From JBCCCJ01 sp039029315 (lineage in GTDB: Bacteria; Bacteroidota; Bacteroidia; J057), in the NCBI GenBank assembly GCA_039029315.1, contig JBCCGK010000009.1, positions 62,001-126,000 of the forward strand: a DNA stretch of 64,000 bases, given 5' to 3'. The notes below the pieces were generated by a model. That model saw nothing but the letters and a program-made list of their open reading frames with translations, made no database searches and was not told the origin of the DNA. Numbering within the stretch: position 1 is the stretch's first letter; each line of letters opens with the position of its first letter. The translations under genes were made by a program, and so were the position numbers. Below are positions 19,746 to 28,303 of the stretch, piece after piece.

Positions 19746-22700
19746 TCACTCGATCATGATTTTCCCTTTTCCTACAAGCTTCCCATGTCGATCATTAATC
19801 TGATAGAAAATCAGAGACGACACGGGGTCCTGAAGCATTATTCTTTCCTGAGGCATAATCCCACTCTCATGCAGGATTTGTTTGCCCTCCATTGTAAAGA
19901 GCTTTATCGTCAACGGGAACACTGTTTCGGATGTGCCCTTGATGTGTAGCTGTCCAGTGGTAGGATTAGGGAAAACGATGAGTTCTGATGATTGAAGATT
20001 TGAGGTTACAATCGAAAGAGAAAAATCATAGAACGTATTGAGTGTGGTGTTTGTAGCAGATGAAGGATTATGGTCAACATACACCTCTGCCCTGTTCGTG
20101 ATGGTATCCCCATAACTTACCCCAGTATCGGGTGGTATGCTATATTGAATAAATCCATGGCTAGCAGGCGCATTGGTGTTGCTATCTGGCAGGAGGATGT
20201 TGTCAAATGTCCATGTGGCAATGCCTTCTTCCAGATGAAATGTATAAGGATGACTTGTCTCAACAATTTGAATGCTTGCCGTATCCAGATTGGGGGAGAG
20301 TGTATCTATCACGACGATATGGAAGGCTGTATCTGTCCCGATATTTTGGAATGAGATCTGGTATTCAAATTCCCCTACATCCAATGGGACATAGCCATAT
20401 GTACTATCTCCAATCGGGCTGACTGTTTTGCTACTGCTGCCATACGAACCACTTATGGTCTGAAAAAAAGTATTGGAATTATTTTCAGTTGCACTGTCCA
20501 CAGCTAGGAAAACATGTGCAGTACTGATCATTTGCATCCCAATCAAGGCCGGATCTGCTGGAAGAGTGAAAAATACATCCACATGATATTGGCCAGCTGT
20601 TTGAAGAGAATCGATGGGCCAAATCAGGGTGTCCCCTGTCATGGAATGACCCACGGAAGATGAATCTAGTTCAAGGAGGTCGTCCTGAACAAAACGAAGC
20701 TCGACATCCTCAACAGATTCAAGTCCTTCATTCTCTACTGTAAGGTGGTAAACGTATCCAAAGCCGGGTCTTGCCGCATTGGAGGTCTCCCCACGAACTG
20801 ATACATCCCCCAATACTGAAAAGATATTCATTGTCGTATTGGTTGTTATGGGTGGATTGAAATCAAAGTAAATATCCGCTTTATTGAGAAGGGTATCTTC
20901 TAGTGAGATGGATTCCCTGGGCGCAATCTCATAACGAATGAATCCATGGCTGGCAGCCTCATTGATATGGCTATCAGGCAATAAGATGTCATCAAATATC
21001 CATTTCACTACTCCATGCCCTTCTAATTCCAGTGTATATGGATGGCTGGCAGCAATTGTTCGAAAGCTGGTGATATCTAGCAAAGAGGAAAGTGTATCAA
21101 CCACCACTATCCGGAAAGCAGTATCGGTACCAGTATTCTGAAATCTGATTTTATATTCGAATTGATCCGTTTCCAGAGGGATATAGCCATTGGGTCCTAT
21201 TCCTTGAGGATGGACCATCTTGTCATTGGGATCATAAGACCCTACGATTGTCTGATTGAGATGATGAAGGTTATTGGCTGGCAAGCTATCATGGGAGATC
21301 ACTGCCCTGGATTTGCTTTGAATCATTTGTCCAAGAAGAGTAGGATTTGGTGGGACCGTAAAAAAAATATCAAAACTCCTCCTCTCTGCGATCTGGAGTG
21401 AATCAATTTGCCAATACAGGGTGTCTACAATTGTGGTATAGCTTCCGGTAGCGGAATCGACTGAAAGAATGTTGTCTGGCGTAAATCGAACTTCAATGCT
21501 GTCAATTCGTACTGTCCCGCGATTTTCTACCCTCAGCTGGTATATAAGGTCAAATCCGGGCCTTGCTGGTGAATAAGGCGTGGCTGTGATAGAAATATCT
21601 CTCATATCAGGAGTCAGTTGAACTGCAAAATCAGCAGTATCCATATCTGGCAGCAATCCAGGAGAGAGAATGCCTGTTGCACTTCCTGGATACACCTGGG
21701 TTGTCCATGGATGATTCAGGTGGGGAGTAACCGTATATGCGCCTGTATCCAGGATGAAGATTTCATATTCCCCCAAACTATCAGTTATCCCATAATATCC
21801 ACCTGGATTGATCTCAATGACTGCATGAGCCAAGCCTTGCTCACCAGATTGATAAGTACTATCTGCATTGCTATCATGAAAAACTGTCCCGCTTATTGAG
21901 GCAAATCCATCTTCCTTCAGGATTGAGATTCCACTTTGGCCTGAAAATGTGGCAGCACCTATCCATATATTCCCGGCAGAATCTGCCCGTATGGATTGAA
22001 TCCGGTCAGATGGCAAGGAAGAATTCGCCTCATTGTATATGGTCCAGTTTGTCCCATCAAATTTGACAACTCCCTTTTGGGAGCTTCCGATCCAGACATG
22101 ATCATTTGGGTCCACGGTGATTGACCATATATCATTTTGGGGCAAGGGTGAATTGCTGCTATTATAAATTGTCCATGAACTCCCATCAAAGTAGGCCACT
22201 CCCCCACCCCATGTACTGACCCACATATGATTATTGCTTGTAAAGCTGATATCTGTTGCCAAAGTATTATTCGGCATTCCAATACTACTCATCGGAATAC
22301 CCGTGAGGGTTGTATCAACAATTTGAACCAGACTTTTTGTACAGGCCCAAATATGTCCATTCTTGTCTTTTTTCATTGAAACGATCCAATTTGAGCCCAA
22401 TGGAGAATTCCCGGAATGATAATGGATGCTGTCGTTCAAAAAATAAAGCCCATCAGAAGCATCGCCCCCACCACCGCTTCCTACCCATACTCTTCCATCT
22501 TCATCTATTTCTATAGCCACCACACTATCAAAAGGCCCAAGTCCCCCCAGCGTTACAACACTTTGATATTGCCATGATCCATTGGAAGGATCATAAATAG
22601 AGATTTTGTCCTGGGTTGCCATCCATATTCGCCCCGAACTATCCTTGACAACTTCATGTACACCTGGATGGGAAATAGGGGTATAAGAATCAAACTGTGT

Positions 22701-22901
22701 CCAGGTATGATTCTGATAGCGAAGCACCCCACTAAAATGGGTGCACACCCACACCTGCCCATCATCCAGGATATCAATGTTGTTGACAGAGCCAACACCA
22801 AAAGGCAATATATCCGGGATCAGCCATTGGTGATTTTGTGCAACTAGTATGTGGGAAGTCAGTAACAGGAATGAACTGCTAAGGATTATTAGGTTTTTCA
22901 T
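19746..22901 (-). CDS. Propeller/DUF11-like repeat protein with T9SS sorting domain
   Basis: Start at ATG 22901, which places the signal peptide (KNLIILSSSFLLLTSHILVA) first. Residues about 30-350 are two-component-regulator-propeller repeats (GRVWVGSGG, NHMWVSTWGGGVAYFDGSSW, DHVWIGSSQKGVVKFDG). A SdrD/prealbumin-like unit (SISGTVFHDSNADSTYQSGE) follows. Then come two copies of a conserved repeat module (SYDPNDKMVHP / SYGSSSKTVSP, FQNTGTDTAF / FQNIGTDTAF) each preceded by an uncharged CARDB/DUF11-like domain, and a type A T9SS tail (VFPNPTTGQLHIKG). It is large, extracellular and non-enzymatic as far as I can see. It likely stands as a single transcription unit. Confidence 0.85.
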   Translation of the reverse strand: MKNLIILSSSFLLLTSHILVAQNHQWLIPDILPFGVGSVNNIDILDDGQVWVCTHFSGVLRYQNHTWTQFDSYTPISHPGVHEVVKDSSGRIWMATQDKISIYDPSNGSWQYQSVVTLGGLGPFDSVVAIEIDEDGRVWVGSGGGGDASDGLYFLNDSIHYHSGNSPLGSNWIVSMKKDKNGHIWACTKSLVQIVDTTLTGIPMSSIGMPNNTLATDISFTSNNHMWVSTWGGGVAYFDGSSWTIYNSSNSPLPQNDIWSITVDPNDHVWIGSSQKGVVKFDGTNWTIYNEANSSLPSDRIQSIRADSAGNIWIGAATFSGQSGISILKEDGFASISGTVFHDSNADSTYQSGEQGLAHAVIEINPGGYYGITDSLGEYEIFILDTGAYTVTPHLNHPWTTQVYPGSATGILSPGLLPDMDTADFAVQLTPDMRDISITATPYSPARPGFDLIYQLRVENRGTVRIDSIEVRFTPDNILSVDSATGSYTTIVDTLYWQIDSLQIAERRSFDIFFTVPPNPTLLGQMIQSKSRAVISHDSLPANNLHHLNQTIVGSYDPNDKMVHPQGIGPNGYIPLETDQFEYKIRFQNTGTDTAFRIVVVDTLSSLLDITSFRTIAASHPYTLELEGHGVVKWIFDDILLPDSHINEAASHGFIRYEIAPRESISLEDTLLNKADIYFDFNPPITTNTTMNIFSVLGDVSVRGETSNAARPGFGYVYHLTVENEGLESVEDVELRFVQDDLLELDSSSVGHSMTGDTLIWPIDSLQTAGQYHVDVFFTLPADPALIGMQMISTAHVFLAVDSATENNSNTFFQTISGSYGSSSKTVSPIGDSTYGYVPLDVGEFEYQISFQNIGTDTAFHIVVIDTLSPNLDTASIQIVETSHPYTFHLEEGIATWTFDNILLPDSNTNAPASHGFIQYSIPPDTGVSYGDTITNRAEVYVDHNPSSATNTTLNTFYDFSLSIVTSNLQSSELIVFPNPTTGQLHIKGTSETVFPLTIKLFTMEGKQILHESGIMPQERIMLQDPVSSLIFYQINDRHGKLVGKGKIMIE

Positions 22902-23024
22902 GATTGCAACAGTTAAGTGAGTGGATAAGGGTAGCGGATATTGAAAATAAAGGAATTTTTCTTCTATTTCCTCCAACTCGGATTTATTTTTTCAGACACG
23001 TATCCAGTTAGAAACAAGGGCCCT

Positions 23025-24065
23025 TTATAGGCTCCTGGCTATTTCGGCGGCTGTTCTACGTGCGGTCTTGCCTACTCCATAAATGGTTGCAGAGGCAAAT
23101 CCCGTCCAATTCCCGTATCCCACCAGCCACAAGTGAGGTTCTTTTATCGAGCGGGTGTGATTGGTTCTGATTCTTTTGTTTTCGATAACATCCAGTCCTG
23201 TTAGATGTTGGAGATTACTCTTGAATCCTGTACACCATATGATGGCATCGACCTCCTCCTGTTCGCCATTTGGCCAATTAACTCCGCTCTCATAAAATGA
23301 ATGAAATGGCCGGTTGGAATGATAAACATTTCTATCTCTGGCCGCCTTGACACTTTCGACCACCACAATGTTCTGAAGAGATACCTTATTTGTTTTGGCG
23401 TGAGCTTCCTTGCCAAGATATTTATTGGTGGCCTCATGAAACAAATATCGTCCATCTACTTCTTCAGGCAGGAAGATTGGTTCAGATAAGGTTACCCATT
23501 TCGTGTGGGCAATTTGTGACACTTCTGCTAATATTTGCGCGCCTGAATTTCCCCCACCAACAATGAGGACATTCTGCCCAGCGAATGCATCGGGAGTTCG
23601 GTATGCTATTGAATGAATTGCCTTTCCTTCAAAGGACGCTTGATTAGGATATTCAGGAATGAATGGATGTTGAGCTGATCCTGTTGCACTGACCAGAGTT
23701 TTGGAATAATACGTTTGCTTATTGGTCTCTATCCTGAAAAGTCCATTTTCTTTCTGCGTTCGAAGAACTTTTTCTGGTCGTTGGATCGGGAAGTTATATC
23801 GGTTCTCATATGCTTCCAGATAGGCAAGGAATTCGTTTTTGGTTGGATACTCATTGGCTCCTCTTGGCATCATCCATCCAGAGAGTGAACTATACTGTAC
23901 TGGAGAAAAAAGGCGAAGACTGTCCCATGTCTTCAACCACGCTCCTCCTGCCCTGTCCTGATCATCAATAATCAGATAATAGAGCCGATGTCTTCTGAGA
24001 AAGTATCCTACAGATAATCCCGCCTGACCTCCGCCAATAATGATGGTATCATACACGTCCATCAT
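23025..24065 (-). CDS. ArsO-like flavin-containing monooxygenase
   Basis: A 346-aa FAD/NAD(P)H oxidoreductase. Two dinucleotide-binding motifs are visible: GGGQAGLSVGYFLRR near the N-terminus (FAD) and VGGGNSGAQ in the middle (NADPH). The segment GGAWLKTWDSLRLFSP, followed by YSSLSGWMMPRG and EYPTKNEFLAYLEAYE, matches what I know of the ArsO family, flavin monooxygenases found in arsenic-resistance operons. The natural substrate of ArsO enzymes is not settled. The start (ATG 24065, or 24062) lies inside the 3' end of the PatB-like gene, an overlap of about 17 bp, so the two are translationally coupled. The family is well supported; a role in metalloid handling rests on family and context. Confidence 0.8.
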   Translation of the reverse strand: MMDVYDTIIIGGGQAGLSVGYFLRRHRLYYLIIDDQDRAGGAWLKTWDSLRLFSPVQYSSLSGWMMPRGANEYPTKNEFLAYLEAYENRYNFPIQRPEKVLRTQKENGLFRIETNKQTYYSKTLVSATGSAQHPFIPEYPNQASFEGKAIHSIAYRTPDAFAGQNVLIVGGGNSGAQILAEVSQIAHTKWVTLSEPIFLPEEVDGRYLFHEATNKYLGKEAHAKTNKVSLQNIVVVESVKAARDRNVYHSNRPFHSFYESGVNWPNGEQEEVDAIIWCTGFKSNLQHLTGLDVIENKRIRTNHTRSIKEPHLWLVGYGNWTGFASATIYGVGKTARRTAAEIARSL

Positions 24066-25224
24066 ATGCTTGCTTGAGCTGCTCAAATGCTTGCTGTATG
24101 CTTGATAAGGGAGAGGCTATATTCATTCTCATAAATAATGAACTCTCTTTGCCAAACCAACTTCCGGGAGTGAGAGCCAATCTCGCTTTGTCAATCAGGA
24201 GGGAGTTTAATTCTTCCGAATCGAGATTCATTTCCCTGAAATCCAACCAAATCTGATAGGTTCCTTCGACCGGATACATCTTGATCATCGGGAACTCTTT
24301 GTGAAGATAGCTTCGTATCCATTGAATCGTCTCTCCCAAATAGGCGATTAATTCATCTACCCATGGACCTCCATGTTGATAGGCAGCAATGGTCCCAAAT
24401 GTCGTGAACGCATTTCCATGATCGAGGTACATCCCCTCAACGATGTCCTTGATGTGCTTTCGAATCGTCTCTTCACGGATATAGAGGTAGCCGTTTGCAA
24501 TACTTTGCATACCGAAAGTCTTTGCTGGAGAGCCCAGCAAGGCAATATGCCTGGACTCTGGCATAGAAAGGATGCTATTGAATTTATGTCCTGGATAAAT
24601 GATATCAGCATGTATTTCATCACTGATAATCCTAAGCTCATAAGCTTCCGCAAGGGCAACTAGTTGTTGCAATTCCTCTTGGTTCCAGACCCGGCCAATG
24701 GGATTGTGTGGATTACACAGTAAGATAATTTTTACGTTCTCTGATTGTAATTTTTTTTCAAGATCAATGAAATCCATTCTGTACTCTCCCTCTACTATGC
24801 GTAGTGGGTTTCTCACAATTCTCCTGTTTGAAGCTTTGATCAATCGGGGAAATTGGTGATATACCGGTGTCTGGATTAATATTCCATCCCCAACTTGAGT
24901 CAATTCTCTTATCAAAAGAGAGATACCGGTCAATACACCTGTGATTTGTACAAAAGATTGACGCTCTAAAGCCAAGGCATGCCTGTCATTGTTCCAGTCA
25001 ATGATTGCATTGAATACACTATCAGCAGCAAATTCATAGGCATATACACCTCGATCCACCAGTCTTTGTAATTCTTTTGTGATGGGTTCGGCTATGGGGA
25101 AATCCATGTCAGCAATCCAAAAGGGAGTTAGATCATCGGACCCAAACATATTCTTGAGCATGTGTGGATTATGCTTTGCAAACCGATGCTCAACATTTTC
25201 TTTCTTTATATCAAATGAACTCAT
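24049..25224 (-). CDS. PatB/MalY-family PLP-dependent C-S lyase/aminotransferase
   Basis: A 391-aa fold-type I PLP enzyme. Visible blocks are the N-terminal PFWIADMDFPIAEPI, the cofactor region LLCNPHNPIGRVW, SDEIHADIIYPG, and the PLP Lys in GSPAKTFGMQS. These are typical of the MalY/PatB branch, which cleaves C-S bonds of cystathionine or cysteine conjugates (releasing thiol, pyruvate and ammonia). It is cytoplasmic. It overlaps the ArsO-like gene at its 3' end. A C-S lyase in a locus rich in Cys-pair proteins would fit sulfur or thiol supply, but that is inference. The upstream gap (25225-25450) holds an inverted-repeat-bounded element and no recognisable ECF promoter. Confidence 0.85.
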   Translation of the reverse strand: MSSFDIKKENVEHRFAKHNPHMLKNMFGSDDLTPFWIADMDFPIAEPITKELQRLVDRGVYAYEFAADSVFNAIIDWNNDRHALALERQSFVQITGVLTGISLLIRELTQVGDGILIQTPVYHQFPRLIKASNRRIVRNPLRIVEGEYRMDFIDLEKKLQSENVKIILLCNPHNPIGRVWNQEELQQLVALAEAYELRIISDEIHADIIYPGHKFNSILSMPESRHIALLGSPAKTFGMQSIANGYLYIREETIRKHIKDIVEGMYLDHGNAFTTFGTIAAYQHGGPWVDELIAYLGETIQWIRSYLHKEFPMIKMYPVEGTYQIWLDFREMNLDSEELNSLLIDKARLALTPGSWFGKESSLFMRMNIASPLSSIQQAFEQLKQAYDGRV

Positions 25225-25289
25225 AGGTTATTTCGATCTTAATACAGAGAATGAGGCTTTGTATGATTTTTCAGTCGATGGAGCCTGTG

Positions 25290-25454
25290 CTAGTGGTTCA
25301 AGCCATAAGTCCTTGACAATCCAAGTCTGGTCCTTTTGCACGCCACCTGCCTTATTTTTTCCTCAGATAGCTCGTTATCTTCCTCAAAAATGCGTTGGCG
25401 GAGCACAAAAGCCCTACGACTTAATGATCAGAAACTTAAGTCTTGAACCACTAG
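25290..25454. repeat. 165-bp stretch bounded by 21-bp inverted repeats
   Basis: A 13-bp perfect inverted repeat (CTAGTGGTTCAAG at 25290-25302, complement at 25442-25454) extends to about 21 bp per arm with two or three mismatches (25290-25310 and 25434-25454). The arms lie 123-139 bp apart, which is too far for a simple hairpin and resembles a MITE-like or excised-element footprint. The right arm contains the sigZ stop codon (TAG at 25451-25453), so the element supplies the gene's end. I see no ORF or target-site duplication inside it. Confidence 0.4.
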
Positions 25455-25996
25455 TCGCAACACTCCCGACTATTATCAGTGTCTGTTTTTTTTCTCATAG
25501 TCAGGATGCTTCCCTTTCCTCCCTGGGTAACAACACAGCATTCGGCAAAAAGATTCTTTAATTTTTTTCGTCCCCTCTGAATTTTTGAGCGAACAGTAAC
25601 ATAGTTCATGCCGAGTCTTTCTGCGATTTCCTTTTGAGGTACTTCTTCCAACTCTGAAAGCGTCATCAGAGAGCGATATTCTTCTGGAAGTTCATTGATA
25701 AATTTCCTAATACACTGACTCATTTCAGACAACGCATCATTGGTATCATACTCCTCTGCATACATCATGTCCTCTACCTCATTTGTGATGACCTCCTTTT
25801 TTCTATAGTAATCAGTGATGGTGTTTTTCGCAATTGTATATACCCAACTTTTGATATTGCGTATTCCTGCATTTCCAGACTTGGAGACTTTATAAAAAAC
25901 CTCTTGTGTTAGATCCTCAGCATCTTCTTGATTGTCTACCCGATTCTTTACAAACAAAAACAGCGGCTTATATAATTGCTCGATTTGTCTTTCCAT
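25451..25996 (-). CDS. sigZ: SigZ-type ECF sigma factor with two C-terminal Cys-Cys pairs
   Basis: A 181-aa sigma-70-family factor. Region 2 is at residues 1-70 (EDAEDLTQEVFYKVSKS, WVYTIAKNTITDYYR) and region 4 at about 100-150 (LPEEYRSLMTLSELEEVPQKEIAERLG, NYVTVRSKIQRGRKKL). After region 4 a tail of about 30 residues carries Cys153-Cys154 and Cys179-Cys180, the last pair two residues from the end. The call SigZ rests on length, region layout and this Cys-bearing tail. The start codon lies inside the 3' end of the upstream MFS remnant (29-bp overlap). No anti-sigma gene is adjacent; I infer the Cys tail could act as a built-in redox or metal(loid) sensor. Likely targets are the promoters at 26585-26611 and 27992-28018. 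Confidence 0.8.
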   Translation of the reverse strand: MERQIEQLYKPLFLFVKNRVDNQEDAEDLTQEVFYKVSKSGNAGIRNIKSWVYTIAKNTITDYYRKKEVITNEVEDMMYAEEYDTNDALSEMSQCIRKFINELPEEYRSLMTLSELEEVPQKEIAERLGMNYVTVRSKIQRGRKKLKNLFAECCVVTQGGKGSILTMRKKTDTDNSRECCD

Positions 25997-26363
25997 GTTG
26001 GAGAATGAAATTTGTGAAAAAGATTAGGATAAATATTGATAAGATAAGAAACAAGATGATCCCGGCACCAAAGCCATACACAATGATGGGTTGAGCTGCC
26101 AGGATTGTTGTCGAAAAAAGATCTTTCTTCCTCCCTTGTTTATTGACAATATTCGCCACATATGTATTCGCAAAGATCCTCACGAACCGATTGGCAGATA
26201 ACAATATCCCAATACAGAACACAGAATATCCTACCTTCTTTCCACATACTGGTAATACTGGATAGAGCAAAGCATCTCCCAAATCTGCAAATGCCATCAG
26301 CCCGCTAGCAAGCAAAGCCCCCCGAAATGGAAGGCTTTTGGCAGGAACGTTCGCTCTCTTCAT
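25968..26363 (-). pseudogene. MFS transporter, N-terminal remnant
   Basis: The 131-aa ORF begins with a convincing major-facilitator N-terminus (ALLASGLMAFADLGDALLYP, then SANRFVRIFANTYVANIVNK with the loop-2/3 basic signature) covering about three membrane helices. MFS proteins are usually about 400 aa. Homology fades near residue 110, and the frame ends 29 bp into sigZ. The rest of the permease is absent, probably lost by a deletion with a junction around 26030. The ATG lies 3 bp after the stop of the Cys-rich microprotein, so the original operon order is preserved. A functional three-helix peptide is possible but unlikely. Confidence 0.6.
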
Positions 26364-26366
26364 ACA

Positions 26367-26552
26367 TTAGCAACAGCCTCCCGTTTGTGGTTTTTTTGCC
26401 GCCACCTCAACGAGATCTATCGATTCGACGGAACCTCCGGTACTGCTACAGCAAGAAGTTTGCAGATTTTTTTGTGTTTTGGGAGCAGATCCACAGCAGC
26501 CCATCTTCTGAGGCGTGGATCTGATCGCTACTTGTTTTTTTCTTGTTTTCAT
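26367..26552 (-). CDS. Cys-pair microprotein (61 aa)
   Basis: From ATG 26552 the product is 61 residues with six Cys, all in adjacent pairs: 19-20, 34-35 and 60-61. The last pair is the C-terminus in the context GGCC. The N-terminus is basic (KTRKKQ). I do not recognise a named family. A TTG start at 26579 is also open, but it lies at the expected transcription start of the ECF-type promoter at 26585-26611, so ATG 26552 is better. The next ORF (MFS remnant) starts 3 bp downstream of the stop. The spaced CC pairs suggest a thiolate ligand for As(III), Cd, Zn or Cu, or a redox buffer. The ending is shared with the flavoprotein upstream. Confidence 0.65.
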   Translation of the reverse strand: MKTRKKQVAIRSTPQKMGCCGSAPKTQKNLQTSCCSSTGGSVESIDLVEVAAKKPQTGGCC

Positions 26553-26584
26553 ATTCTGGAATGAATATATGTGAGTCAACTACT

Positions 26585-26611
26585 TAGACGTACGAATGAA
26601 AAAATGATGCA
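26585..26611 (-). promoter_or_regulatory. ECF-type promoter of the Cys-pair microprotein
   Basis: Read on the minus strand, TGCATC (26611-26606) is followed after 15 bp by CGTCTA (26590-26585). CGTC(TA) is a classic ECF -10 element and the 15-bp spacer is in the usual ECF range. The predicted start is near 26577, giving a short leader of about 25 nt before ATG 26552. The same motif pair, with the same spacer and the same T-tract after TGCATCA, precedes the flavoprotein gene. Confidence 0.55.
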
Positions 26612-26625
26612 AGACCAGTGCTATC

Positions 26626-27963
26626 TTAACAGCATCCCCCTCCAAACTCAATGACTTCGCCCTCTTCCGCAGGCACACAACAGCCCACACTGACATGTTC
26701 GACTTCGCCCAGGTTTGAATTGCACACCCCTGTTTGAGGCAGATTTAACTCCACCCTCTCTGCTGCCGCTATATCGCCATCCAGATAAGCAATGACCGAA
26801 CGGACTTGTTCATATCCAGTCGCCATCAGGAATGTGGGAGCTCTTCCATAGCTCTTGGACCCAACAATGTAGAAGTCCTTTTCAGGATGTCTCAATTCTT
26901 TTTCTCCATGTGGTCGTACCGTTCCACAGCTATGGATATTCGGATCAATCAGATCTGCCAGATCAAACACTGATTCGAGGGCGGAATCCAAGTCTACCCT
27001 TAGCTCCCGAATCATGTCCAGGTCAGGTCGGGAACCAGTATTGCTGATGATTTCATCAATATTCGAAATGCTTTCACGCTGCCCATTCCAATCTCCTTCA
27101 ATCTGAATCCCGCTCTTTTCCTGAGTCAGTTTGAAAATATGGAAGGGAGTATATACGTTTAGCTTTCCACTATTTACCAGTTGTTCAATGCGGATTCCCA
27201 AGGCTCCTCGTGCAGCCAGCGCATCTGATTCCTTCCCACCATACACTGTTGATATGTCTTTTTTTCGAAGAATCCAGTTTATCTGGGTGTCAGGATAGTC
27301 TTTTTGCACATCAGCCAGGTCCAACAGCACATTGGTTGCAGAATGCCCACCACCAACCACGACTATGTTCTTGTTCTTGTAACGATCCAGGATCTTGTCC
27401 TTAACATCGGGAATACCATAGAAAATATGTCCGGCGACCTCCTCTTCTCCCTCAGCCATAAGGCCACCGGAACCAATAGGGTTTGGTTGATTCCATGTGC
27501 CCGAAGAATCAATTACCGCCTTGACCTCATAATAGTGAATGATTCCCTCTTCTTCTACCTTAAGAAGAAATGGCTTGTCTTGCCTTCCAGCAGTTTTCAT
27601 TTTGTCAAGTCCTTTTCTTCCAACAGAAATGACCTTCGCTTGTAGGTGGATCCCAGGCTCAATGAACGGATGCTTGGCAAGTGGCTGAAAATACTGTTCA
27701 ACAAGTTCTTTGCCCGTTGGTAAGCCTTCTTTGTCAGGAGACTTCCATCCTATCTGGGAAAGAAGTTCTTCAGCTGCATGATCTATATTATATTTCCAGG
27801 GAGAAAATACACGCACATGTCCCCAGGACAAGAAATTGTGTCCGACTGAATTTCCGGCTTCAAACAAGAGGAAAGGGATATTTCTTTTGGCAAGGTGAGC
27901 AGCCGCAGCAAGTCCTATAGGCCCCCCTCCTATGATTCCTATGGGCAGATGAGTATTTGGCAT
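26626..27963 (-). CDS. FAD/NAD(P)-binding oxidoreductase with Cys-pair tail
   Basis: A 445-aa two-dinucleotide-domain flavoprotein. The N-terminal motif GIIGGGPIGLAAAAHLAKR binds FAD, and a second one (NIVVVGGGHSATNVLLDLA) in the middle binds NAD(P)H. ATG 27963 is chosen because it follows the predicted transcription start; an upstream in-frame codon at 28002 lies beyond the -10 element. The last 35 residues are not part of the usual fold and carry five Cys at 414, 428-429 and 444-445, ending GGGCC. The tail resembles the ending of the adjacent Cys-pair microprotein. I infer a reductase acting on a thiolate-bound metal(loid) or disulfide; the substrate is unknown. It is the first gene of the locus, 47 bp before the microprotein start signals. 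Confidence 0.75.
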   Translation of the reverse strand: MPNTHLPIGIIGGGPIGLAAAAHLAKRNIPFLLFEAGNSVGHNFLSWGHVRVFSPWKYNIDHAAEELLSQIGWKSPDKEGLPTGKELVEQYFQPLAKHPFIEPGIHLQAKVISVGRKGLDKMKTAGRQDKPFLLKVEEEGIIHYYEVKAVIDSSGTWNQPNPIGSGGLMAEGEEEVAGHIFYGIPDVKDKILDRYKNKNIVVVGGGHSATNVLLDLADVQKDYPDTQINWILRKKDISTVYGGKESDALAARGALGIRIEQLVNSGKLNVYTPFHIFKLTQEKSGIQIEGDWNGQRESISNIDEIISNTGSRPDLDMIRELRVDLDSALESVFDLADLIDPNIHSCGTVRPHGEKELRHPEKDFYIVGSKSYGRAPTFLMATGYEQVRSVIAYLDGDIAAAERVELNLPQTGVCNSNLGEVEHVSVGCCVPAEEGEVIEFGGGCC

Positions 27964-27991
27964 AATTCTTTTGTTAATACATGCATCCCTA

Positions 27992-28018
27992 TAGACGGGC
28001 AACTGAAAAAATGATGCA
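27992..28018 (-). promoter_or_regulatory. ECF-type promoter of the flavoprotein gene
   Basis: On the minus strand, TGCATC (28018-28013) is separated by exactly 15 bp from CGTCTA (27997-27992). The sequence TGCATCATTTTTTCA is identical over 15 bases to that at the microprotein promoter (26611-26597). The predicted start is near 27984, 21 nt before ATG 27963. The rest of the 28019-28303 gap shows no gene I can identify. Confidence 0.55.
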
Positions 28019-28303
28019 GATTCTCAGTCATTTTATGAAAAATTGTCCTTGATAGCACGGAGAGGGCCTATTTCTCATAGCTGCTCCTTCTTGTTTTGAA
28101 GATACTAACTTTGGGGGCTATCAAGAAAAGAAAATGTGGGAATACAGGACAGCAGCATGTGCCAATGCTGAACATGATTCCCCGTAGAGATGATCGGCAG
28201 ACCATCTCTCTTTTGTGTGGTCAGCAGACCATTACTAGGATTGATTGGGCTGTCGTTGTCCCGTGTCAAACAATCGCCCGGAAGGAGTAGTCATCTCCTA
28301 TCA

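Noticed and set aside
25079..25561. 160-codon + ORF across the PatB start and the sigZ 3' end
   Set aside because: It overlaps two real genes on the opposite strand and the inverted-repeat stretch; the translation has no domain.
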